A stretch of DNA of 64,000 nt from an uncultured Prevotellaceae bacterium (GTDB lineage: Bacteria > Bacteroidota > Bacteroidia > Bacteroidales > Bacteroidaceae). Positions 1-5,881 of this stretch are shown piece by piece. Position 1 is the stretch's first letter, and the number at the start of each line of letters is the position of its first letter. The notes under the pieces were generated by a model that was not told the DNA's origin, made no database searches, and was given only the letters and a program-made list of their open reading frames with translations. The translations under genes were made by a program, and so were the position numbers. The stretch is taken from the NCBI GenBank assembly GCA_900318915.1, contig ONMI01000014.1, forward strand, positions 1 to 64,000, written 5' to 3'.

Positions 1-788
1 GTCAGTTTGTAACGGGTAGTGTCGGCAATGCCGTCCTCGCAGCGATGCTCAATCAGTTTTTTCCTCATCAGTTTGTGATTGCCGCATCGAAGACTGACCT
101 TTGCCTTGTTGAAATCGGCCTTTGTGTCGTACAGGTCTTCCAACTGACCGAAACGGATGTCGTCATCATCCCGGTTCACCAGACGGTGGCAAAAGAATGC
201 CGACATTGCCTCTTCATGCTCCGACAGGTAGTATTCGCGCAACTTCCGCACGAAACTTATCTGCTTGTTTTCGTCGAACAGTTTCTGAATCTCCTCCTCT
301 AGTTCTCGCAATGAGATGGCATCATCATCAAGGTCTTCAAACCACTGGTCGAGCAGTTCAAACATTTCAGCACAGTCGAGTCCTGTACGTCGGGGCAGTT
401 CGTACACCTCGTTGTGTTTCAGGCAGCGAATGACCGCGGTGGGGATGTCGAAAACGTCCTCATCTTTCACGTCGCGGAATTTCAGCAACCGGCGACGAAC
501 CAAGGCATCGATGTCACTGGCATAACCCAATGCAGTAATCTTCTTAATATCCAGATGACAAGCCAAGTCGCTATAGTCCACGCGGTACGGGCCTTTCTCC
601 ATGCATACGCAGAACAGCACAGCCTGTCTTTCCGTGATGCCAAAGCTACTTGCCAACAGCTGAAGTTCCGCCTTGGCCTTTTCCATAAACTCCTTGCTCA
701 TCTTAGAGTCATCGGACAGTTCCACCACGCGCTCAATAGCCTGGAGCAGTGTCATTTCCTCCTTATTGTTCTTAATTGTTCTTGGCAT
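1..788 (-). CDS. N-terminal part of a probable AAA-type ATPase/regulator (runs off the window)
   Basis: An open frame on the minus strand starts at ATG 788 and stays open to base 1, giving about 262 residues without a stop. The N-terminus begins MPRTIKNNKEEMTLLQAIER. The visible part is acidic and helical, with a segment around residues 50-100 (FGITERQAVLFCVC, then DYSDLACHLDIKK) that resembles the winged-helix-like front part of Bacteroidetes AAA-family ATP-binding proteins. No Walker motif lies in the visible part; it would be beyond the left edge. The family is recalled by sequence resemblance only. Codon use is consistent with a real gene. A perfect hairpin (807-831) sits just upstream in the presumed 5' leader. 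Confidence 0.55.
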   Translation of the reverse strand, partial: MPRTIKNNKEEMTLLQAIERVVELSDDSKMSKEFMEKAKAELQLLASSFGITERQAVLFCVCMEKGPYRVDYSDLACHLDIKKITALGYASDIDALVRRRLLKFRDVKDEDVFDIPTAVIRCLKHNEVYELPRRTGLDCAEMFELLDQWFEDLDDDAISLRELEEEIQKLFDENKQISFVRKLREYYLSEHEEAMSAFFCHRLVNRDDDDIRFGQLEDLYDTKADFNKAKVSLRCGNHKLMRKKLIEHRCEDGIADTTRYKL

Positions 789-806
789 AATCGTTCAGGT
801 ATTAGG

Positions 807-831
807 CGGCAAGAGCCAGAGGCTCTTGCCG
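807..831. promoter_or_regulatory. Perfect 11-bp hairpin upstream of the AAA-type gene
   Basis: Arms CGGCAAGAGCC (807-817) and GGCTCTTGCCG (821-831) are separated by AGA. It lies 19 bp upstream of the minus-strand start at 788, so it would be in the 5' leader. No T-tract follows in the minus direction, so it is not an obvious terminator. Role unknown. Confidence 0.5.
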
Positions 832-1084
832 GTTGGTGAGATGAAAGTGCTTGGTCATTTTATTGATGAGAGAGGATGTTTCGATGCTCGAGAGTATTGA
901 AAATAGTGGGGGTATAGACCTCGTTGTTAAATGACGAAACGAAGTATACTCTTTTGTTTTTGAGGTACTTCTGAATCTTTGAGAACAGATTCTCTGAACT
1001 TGTGGAAATTGTTGTCATATTCTTGAAAGTTTTAATGATTGATGTTTGTATCAAGAATATAGTAACAAACGAAAAAAATTCAAT

Positions 1085-1118
1085 AATATCGGCAACTTTT
1101 TTTGAAGTTGCCGATATT
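1085..1118. terminator. 14-bp-arm hairpin with T-run in the 790-1193 gap
   Basis: Arms at 1085-1098 and 1105-1118 are exact reverse complements around a 6-base loop, followed on the plus strand by a short T-run. The surrounding 404-bp gap (790-1193) is AT-rich and holds no convincing gene. The hairpin may act as a terminator or be part of a repeat. Confidence 0.45.
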
Positions 1119-1154
1119 TTCTCGCAGATGGACATCTCAATCTGTTTAGGCTAT

Positions 1155-1182
1155 ATGAAATTAGGGAGATCCCTAATTTCAT
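1155..1182. terminator. Near-palindrome just downstream of the nuclease-like gene
   Basis: Arms ATGAAATTAGGGA (1155-1167) and TCCCTAATTTCAT (1170-1182) are exact reverse complements with only two bases between them. The site begins 11 bp after the end of the minus-strand gene that stops at 1194. Position suggests a terminator, but the tiny loop and missing T-run also fit a protein-binding palindrome. Confidence 0.4.
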
Positions 1183-1193
1183 TGTAAGTCATT

Positions 1194-3044
1194 TTATGCT
1201 TTTAGCAGTTTGCGATAGACGGTCAATTTTTCTTCATAAACCTTTTGGTCCGGCTCTGCTTCAAGTTGGATCTTGTAAACGGAGAGTATCAGATTTCTTC
1301 TATTATTGAAAAAATCAATCAAGATGGAGATGTCTTTGCATTTCCCTATTATATTCTCATTCTCAAGTATCTTTATTTGATTAATACCAAGAATCTTGTC
1401 ATCGACTATATCCTTTCTGATAAAGAAGGGAGTGTCGTCCACTTGCACATAATTCTCCCCATCAACATCACGTATCAATTTACCTACTTCATCAGGCAAT
1501 TTGTTTTCTGTAATGGGTTGATTAATATACAATTGGATATTGCATTGCATCAAAGCGTTGTACGCCTCATCGTCGATAGGTTCAATTGACAAATCCTCTC
1601 CAAGAATGGAATTGATACCAGGTAGGCGGTCTGCAGGTATTTTTTTTCTTATAAACAGTCCGTCAATCTTGGCTTTTCCATTCCCGCTTTCTTTCTTCCC
1701 AGATACCAGTGGCAAGCCACCGCCTTTAGCCGAAAAGATGTTGGCGAAATCTTTTATAAGTTCTTCATTTGTCTTGTGATTACGTTCCATGTAATCCTTA
1801 ATGGCATCAGAGAAAGCAGAAGTGATGGAGCTATAAACTCGATTGGAATACAGATACAGATGATCAAAAGGCAAATAATGGAGAAGACGGTTGCCAACGG
1901 GGTGCCAATTTACTGGAGAATAGACAAGGAACGGGTCTGCTCCCTTTTGCGGACCTACTATTTTACAGTCAGCTACAGCCCTAAGTACCTGTAATGGTTC
2001 GTGATAAATATTTATCAGCATCTCAATACCTCTTGTCAACGCTTCCGTTGCATTAAACAAAGTCCCGCACGAAGCCACAGAGTATAGAGGCATATTGAGT
2101 TTTGCTGCGATGGATTTTTCTATTATCCTCTGATTGACGGGGTCTTCCATAAACGATTGTACAAGTATTTTCTCCTTTGAGCTTGTCGCCATGATAGAAA
2201 GATCCTTTGTGGAGAGTCGCGAATCTAAATCCGGCATGGTCGGTAGCTCAAGGCACCTGACATATTCATTCAGGATGGTTTTCTTGTCTGCATCCAGATT
2301 CTTATCAGACAGAAGCGGCTCGATGATATAATCGAGCATGTCCTGATAACATATATGAATGTAGTGAGCACAGACTGGCTTGCATTTTGAATCTAAAGAT
2401 ATGTATTTGTCCATATCACGAAGAGGCTGAGGAGTAATATAGACAAAAAGTTGGAAAGGACATTTGTGCCCACCATTGTCACATGCCTCAAAATATCGAG
2501 TTGTCTGAGAATCGAAATCAGAACTATTCACTTTGTTCTCAATGAATATTTCCAGAGTATCTCTTCCCGCTATGGTGTTTATCAGTTTGTATTTCAAGTA
2601 TATATCTATTCTGTCGTCCTTATCTGCCGGCTTCGTATTATTGTAACCGCTGAGCGTCTGATAATTCTTTACGGAAAGTTCACAAACGGACTCAACCTTT
2701 TCAAATACTGCAGCTCGTGTAAGTATTGCCTTCTTTAGTTGAGGATTGATGTTTCCTGACTTGTTCTCTTTGGCCGACCTGTAAAGAAGTAAGTCCATGA
2801 AATGATACAAAGTTGATTCGCGAGAATCCCCATTAAAGAACTCTCCAGACAGCAGCTCCGCAACAAACCTGCTATGTACGCCTTCATTTCTCGCTTTACC
2901 GATAATCCCGAAAAGATTGTTCTTTCCAATATAATCCAGGATTTCCGCATTCTTTGATATATTCCTATTGAACATCGTCAACAGCTCCTCCGCCGACAAA
3001 GCGCTCTCCTTTTCTATAAGTTTGATGTCATATAAATTATTCAT
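1194..3044 (-). CDS. PD-(D/E)XK nuclease superfamily protein (PDDEXK_4-like)
   Basis: This 616-residue protein has the layout of the PDDEXK_4 type of PD-(D/E)XK nuclease-like proteins. An N-terminal motif ARNEGVHSRFVAELLSG lies at about residues 51-67 with conserved Glu54 and His57. A core acidic motif DDRIDIYL is at 143-150, followed by EIFIENKV at 165-172, which supplies the E-x-K pair (Glu169, Lys171). A conserved QTTRYFE helix follows at 180-186. The remaining 400 residues are not assigned. No transmembrane segment or signal peptide is seen, so the protein should be cytoplasmic. Family members are often annotated in defence or accessory regions, but substrate and function are not established. 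No methylase or other restriction partner is adjacent. The gene is AT-rich compared with the core genes further right, suggesting recent acquisition. The start ATG at 3044 is the natural one. Confidence 0.75.
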   Translation of the reverse strand: MNNLYDIKLIEKESALSAEELLTMFNRNISKNAEILDYIGKNNLFGIIGKARNEGVHSRFVAELLSGEFFNGDSRESTLYHFMDLLLYRSAKENKSGNINPQLKKAILTRAAVFEKVESVCELSVKNYQTLSGYNNTKPADKDDRIDIYLKYKLINTIAGRDTLEIFIENKVNSSDFDSQTTRYFEACDNGGHKCPFQLFVYITPQPLRDMDKYISLDSKCKPVCAHYIHICYQDMLDYIIEPLLSDKNLDADKKTILNEYVRCLELPTMPDLDSRLSTKDLSIMATSSKEKILVQSFMEDPVNQRIIEKSIAAKLNMPLYSVASCGTLFNATEALTRGIEMLINIYHEPLQVLRAVADCKIVGPQKGADPFLVYSPVNWHPVGNRLLHYLPFDHLYLYSNRVYSSITSAFSDAIKDYMERNHKTNEELIKDFANIFSAKGGGLPLVSGKKESGNGKAKIDGLFIRKKIPADRLPGINSILGEDLSIEPIDDEAYNALMQCNIQLYINQPITENKLPDEVGKLIRDVDGENYVQVDDTPFFIRKDIVDDKILGINQIKILENENIIGKCKDISILIDFFNNRRNLILSVYKIQLEAEPDQKVYEEKLTVYRKLLKA

Positions 3045-3069
3045 AGTCTACATTTGTTTAAAGTTGTTT

Positions 3070-3185
3070 TTAGCAGAAATCGGTGAACTCATTGTCTGTG
3101 TCGAAAATCAAATAATTGCCTTTTGTCTCCATAATCATTGATATTTAATGTTCGCTTGGCCGTCTATGATTTCATATTTTGCCAT
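3070..3185 (-). other. Two tiny overlapping ORFs (16 and 22 codons)
   Basis: On the minus strand ATG at 3185 opens a 16-residue frame (MAKYEIIDGQANIKYQ) ending with TGA at 3135. A second frame starting at ATG 3138 overlaps that stop and encodes 22 residues (MIMETKGNYLIFD...DFC), ending at 3070 just before the nuclease-like gene. Both have protein-like composition. They may be remnants of decayed genes or small coupled peptides. Nothing identifies them. Confidence 0.25.
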
Positions 3186-3252
3186 AGGTTAGTATTACTA
3201 TTACCAGTACATCGTGAGGTTTAAGTGTTCACTTTTTTCCATTTGCTTTACC

Positions 3253-3322
3253 TCGCTTCGCGAACAGTTTAGTAAGGTTGCGGATGCTACACATCCGCGA
3301 CCGTTGGTTCAGCCCGCAGGGC
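3253..3322. repeat. Cluster of three short hairpins, REP-like element
   Basis: Three small hairpins follow one another: TCGC-TTC-GCGA (3253-3263), GCGGATG-CTACA-CATCCGC (3280-3298) and GCCC-GCA-GGGC (3312-3322). They lie immediately downstream of the small minus-strand ORF that ends at 3333 and are much more GC-rich than their surroundings. The arrangement resembles dispersed intergenic hairpin repeats; copy number in the genome cannot be seen here. An overlapping minus-strand reading frame through this element looks fortuitous. Confidence 0.45.
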
Positions 3323-3332
3323 ACTCCCTTCA

Positions 3333-3560
3333 TTACTTTTTTCTGATGTTGCCACTGTATTCCCTCAGATAGACATATCGGTCGGTATATACCTCTATGT
3401 CCTTCCCGTTGGGAGCGAGCAGCAGGTCCAGGATATGGTTGCCGTTGAATTCCGCCACTCTGCTCCAACTGCTGCTGCCATACTGGCAGCGCTGCATCTC
3501 CTTGTCATTATTGGGGTTGATTCGGTAGATGAATGTCCCCACTCTTACTTGATTTGCCAT
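3333..3560 (-). CDS. Small hypothetical protein (75 aa)
   Basis: A 75-residue soluble protein starting MANQVRVGTFIYRINPNNDK. It is rich in aromatic and beta-forming residues (YGSSSWSRVAEFNG, DIEVYTDRYVYLREYSG) and has no signal peptide, membrane segment or cysteine pair. No family is recognised. It lies between the nuclease-like gene and the truncated Cas4-like gene, all on the minus strand. It could be a short beta-sheet protein of the same accessory region as the adjacent broken 57-residue ORF. Confidence 0.5.
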   Translation of the reverse strand: MANQVRVGTFIYRINPNNDKEMQRCQYGSSSWSRVAEFNGNHILDLLLAPNGKDIEVYTDRYVYLREYSGNIRKK

Positions 3561-3685
3561 AATTGATGTCTTATTTGTTTCTATATTGCCTTTGGTTTCA
3601 AATTCTGGAGTTCACCCGTTTCATTTTCAATTTTTATCGTTACATTGACGATATCGTTATATTGTGAAAAAATCAGACAATAGTG

Positions 3686-3723
3686 GTGGAGATTTTTTAA
3701 TCTCTATTTGAAGAAATCTCCAC
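3686..3723 (-). terminator. Inverted repeat at the end of the broken small ORF
   Basis: Arms GTGGAGATTT (3686-3695) and AAATCTCCAC (3714-3723) are exact reverse complements with an 18-base loop that contains the repaired stop codon of the broken ORF. It may terminate minus-strand transcription. The T-run in the minus direction is weak. Confidence 0.3.
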
Positions 3724-3883
3724 TGCCAAATTATCGAAACAGTATCTCAGAGCATAAAGTAGAGGCTCGCCATTGTCGGCCTCAGTAGTTATGACGAGAC
3801 AATCAGGCGACACTCGTTCTCGACACTCGTTCTATCGTCATGATATTGCCGCGATAGTATATGGAATCAGAACCTACGAGCAC
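3697..3883 (-). pseudogene. 57-residue ORF disrupted by a 13-bp tandem duplication
   Basis: Reading the minus strand from GTG 3883 gives MLVGSDSIYYRGNIMTIERV and then a frameshift stop. The break falls exactly in a perfect 13-bp tandem duplication (3808-3820 and 3821-3833). Removing one copy on paper restores a continuous frame (VSPDCLVITTEADNGEPLLY and on) to a TAA at 3697, 57 residues in all. The restored sequence has normal protein composition but no recognised family. It overlaps the 3' end of the upstream Cas4-like gene by 17 bases, so it could be the 5'-truncated tail of a larger gene rather than a complete small gene. The rest of the 3561-3866 stretch holds nothing else that I can see. 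Confidence 0.45.
3808..3833. repeat. 13-bp tandem duplication (two copies)
   Basis: The unit CGACACTCGTTCT occurs at 3808-3820 and again at 3821-3833 with no spacer. Thirteen is not a multiple of three, and the duplication shifts the minus-strand reading frame that crosses it. Confidence 0.85.
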
Positions 3884-4757
3884 CTTCCTGCGGTGTGACG
3901 AGTTCAGTGTTGTCGAGATGGGTGTTCACCTGCAATTGCTGTATCTCGCTCAACTTCTCATAGCGTAGGTCCTCGAAACTGACCTTGCCTTGGTTGTAGA
4001 GTTCGCATTTTTTCTTGAAGTTCATGCGGTAGAGGTTGAACACGTTGGGCGTGGGGATGCCTTTCGTGCAGTAGTCGAAGAAGGAACAGCAGTAGGGCTT
4101 CTGGCAATGCTCCGCCACCGGCTCGTTAGGCTCGTCGCCGACAAGGGTCTTCAGTGCCAGGCTGACATTCGCCTGCACTTTCGCATATTCATTCTCCACC
4201 AGTTCGTCCATGTTCTTGATATGGAAAAGTTGCTGGATGTCGAGATCCTTGCCACGGGTGTAGAACTTGTTGAGGCGCACTAGATAGCAGCCGTTGACCT
4301 TCACGCCGCACTGCGTGAGCAGCCATTTCTGATAGGCGATGTCGCGCGAATACACCAGCAGTTCCTTCGGTGTGTCGTGCTCGTCACCCTTGTAGGTGCT
4401 GCTCTTCACCTCGTAGATGTCCCACCCGTCGCCGTTGCGGCGCAGGATGTCCACGGCACAGTAATGGTTGTCGAGGGTGAACGATGCCTCGCAGATGTTC
4501 TCCACTCCCTCCTCCATATACTTCTGTGTCTGTTCCACCATGGCTACCAGATCGAGGCTGCCGTCGGGCTTTTGCGCTTTTGCCTCCTTGTAGTCGCCGA
4601 AAAGCCCCATGGCGAGGTCGCCCACTTTGTTGCCTTCTGAGAAACGTGCTTGTAATGTCTCATCGACTTTTGCCTCCTCTGGTTTAAAAACCTTCAGCCA
4701 CAGGTTTTTGGGGCACTGGCAGAAGGCGGTATAACGTGATTTGGATAGTCCTTTCAT
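3867..4757 (-). CDS. Cas4-like PD-(D/E)XK N-terminal part of a DUF2779-type protein, C-terminally truncated
   Basis: The 296-residue product matches the front part of DUF2779-domain proteins. It opens MKGLSKSRYTAFCQCPKNLW, the usual start of this family, with Cys13/Cys15. Catalytic-type residues are visible at Asp103 (AVDIL) and EVK at 116-118. A terminal cysteine cluster is at 218-230 (CQKPYCCSFFDYC). This N-terminal Cys plus C-terminal Cys arrangement is that of the Cas4/RecB-like Fe-S nuclease fold. The family normally continues with a DUF2779 domain of an RNase H-like fold after a segment like EIQQLQVNTHLDN. Here the frame ends shortly after that segment with an unrelated tail (TPQEGARRF). 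The missing domain is not found in any frame downstream, so the 3' part appears deleted rather than frameshifted. There is no cas gene or CRISPR array nearby. The nuclease part might still fold alone. Confidence 0.7.
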   Translation of the reverse strand: MKGLSKSRYTAFCQCPKNLWLKVFKPEEAKVDETLQARFSEGNKVGDLAMGLFGDYKEAKAQKPDGSLDLVAMVEQTQKYMEEGVENICEASFTLDNHYCAVDILRRNGDGWDIYEVKSSTYKGDEHDTPKELLVYSRDIAYQKWLLTQCGVKVNGCYLVRLNKFYTRGKDLDIQQLFHIKNMDELVENEYAKVQANVSLALKTLVGDEPNEPVAEHCQKPYCCSFFDYCTKGIPTPNVFNLYRMNFKKKCELYNQGKVSFEDLRYEKLSEIQQLQVNTHLDNTELVTPQEGARRF

Positions 4758-4874
4758 AGTCGGTATGTTATTAAGGAATAGATTGCCTTTTGCAAAAGTA
4801 ATAAAAAAATAGATTTTGAGTCGCCTGCGGTGAGAAATTATAAGAAAATCTGTAAGAAAATGGTAAGAAAATGA

Positions 4875-5024
4875 TATGGGAAATTGAATTTTTGGGAAGG
4901 AATTACTATATTACCAACAAACTATGTGGACAGCAAATTGGGAGAAGACAACATCTTTCCATTCTTGCTGATGCCCGTCGTCATCGGCATCCTGGAATCC
5001 ATCACTGCAAATATGAAGAAATGA
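4875..5024 (+). pseudogene. Possible C-terminal remnant of a membrane protein
   Basis: A plus-strand frame with no convincing start codon, open from 4875 to TGA 5022-5024, reads as 49 residues including FWEGITILPTNYVDSKLGED, followed by a hydrophobic stretch PFLLMPVVIGILESI and a basic end NMKK. The composition is that of a C-terminal transmembrane helix. No start or upstream domain exists; the region 4758-4870 is AT-rich and empty. The fragment is convergent with the broken Crp-type gene. Identification is not possible and it may be chance. Confidence 0.25.
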
Positions 5025-5072
5025 CACTCCTTTTTGTTAGTTGCCTTCGGCGAACGCGGCGCTTTTGTGCTG

Positions 5073-5605
5073 TCAATCTTCGAATGTGACGGCTCTTCTG
5101 ATTCGCGACAATTGCTGAGGTGTTAGTTTCAAGAACGAAGCTATGGCATGTAAGGGCAAGTGTGTTCGCGTGGTGTGGTACAGTGAAGGTCGAGGTAGCG
5201 GGAGCGGAACTGACTGAGGATGTGCTCACCGACGATTGCACGCAACTCCATCGTCTCCTTGCTTTGGTTGAAGAATCGTTTCAATTGCTCACCAGAAACT
5301 CTGAGTACGCGGCTGGGCATCATCGCCTCGATGGTAGCTTGTGACGGACGGCCGTAGAGGAATGTTGGATAATCGGCGACGAACTCTCCCTCAAACGAGA
5401 ACCATGTGAGATGAGCCTTGCCATCACTCATGCCTTGTCTCACATACTTGAAACATCCTTCGGTGACATAGGCCATCCATTGTGCCGGCTCGCCTTCCCG
5501 TTCTAACTGTTCGCCTTTGCGATAGGTGACCGCTTCGCCCTCCTGCTCGCAGAAGTCGCGCAACAGTTGAATGTCTATGCCGTTTGTGTCGAATTTCTGT
5601 TCCAT
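5073..5605 (-). pseudogene. Crp/Fnr-family transcription regulator, frameshifted before the helix-turn-helix
   Basis: From ATG 5605 the frame encodes a cyclic-nucleotide-binding-type domain (about residues 20-110, with RKGEQLEREGEPAQWMAYV and FSFEGEFVADYPTFL) and the linking helix (GEHILSQFRSRYLDLH). It then runs out of register and stops at 5141 after 154 residues. The next minus-strand frame continues precisely where the family's helix-turn-helix should be: LPLHAIASFLKLTPQQLSRI, ending with TGA at 5073. Joining the two gives about 178 residues, close to the normal length of this short Bacteroidetes Crp/Fnr type. A single-base indel between about 5143 and 5166 explains it. As sequenced, the protein would sense but not bind DNA. 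The regulator's target is unknown; the divergent neighbourhood gives no clear hint. Either the gene is inactive or the base call is wrong. Confidence 0.75.
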
Positions 5606-5816
5606 GTTATCGTGTTTCGTTTCATCCCGATATATAATAGACGATTATTCTTGCAAAATATTGCTCGACATCAACTCTGCTTTGGATTCTTTAACCTACT
5701 TTTTTAGTTGTTAAACTGGATTGGCAACAATATGTAGAATGGTTGTGAAGCAAAGTCTTTCTACAACATAAAACAAAGGTGAATTGTACATAATTGTTTC
5801 ATCTTGCAAAGCAAAA

Positions 5817-5846
5817 GGCATGGGACGCATCACTGCGCCCCATGCC
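5817..5846 (-). terminator. Rho-independent terminator of the outer-membrane receptor gene
   Basis: Arms GGCATGGG (5817-5824) and CCCATGCC (5839-5846), with further inner pairing (CGCA/TGCG), form a strong stem. In the minus direction a TTTT tract follows at once. It lies about 35 bp past the end of the minus-strand receptor gene. The rest of 5606-5881 shows no gene. Confidence 0.8.
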
Positions 5847-5881
5847 ATGCCCGGGTTCTTTTGTATCAAAATCAGTCGACT

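Noticed and set aside
860..1135. 91-codon minus-strand ORF in the first gap
   Set aside because: It runs through the 14-bp-arm hairpin, has AT-driven composition (Phe, Ile, Lys, Ser) and no similarity. Probably non-coding.
3229..3468. 79-codon minus-strand ORF overlapping the 75-codon gene
   Set aside because: Its sequence is largely the translation of the three-hairpin element and the alternative frame has a more natural composition.
3808..3833. Start of a CRISPR array near the Cas4-like gene
   Set aside because: Only two adjacent 13-base copies without spacers; no array anywhere in the window.
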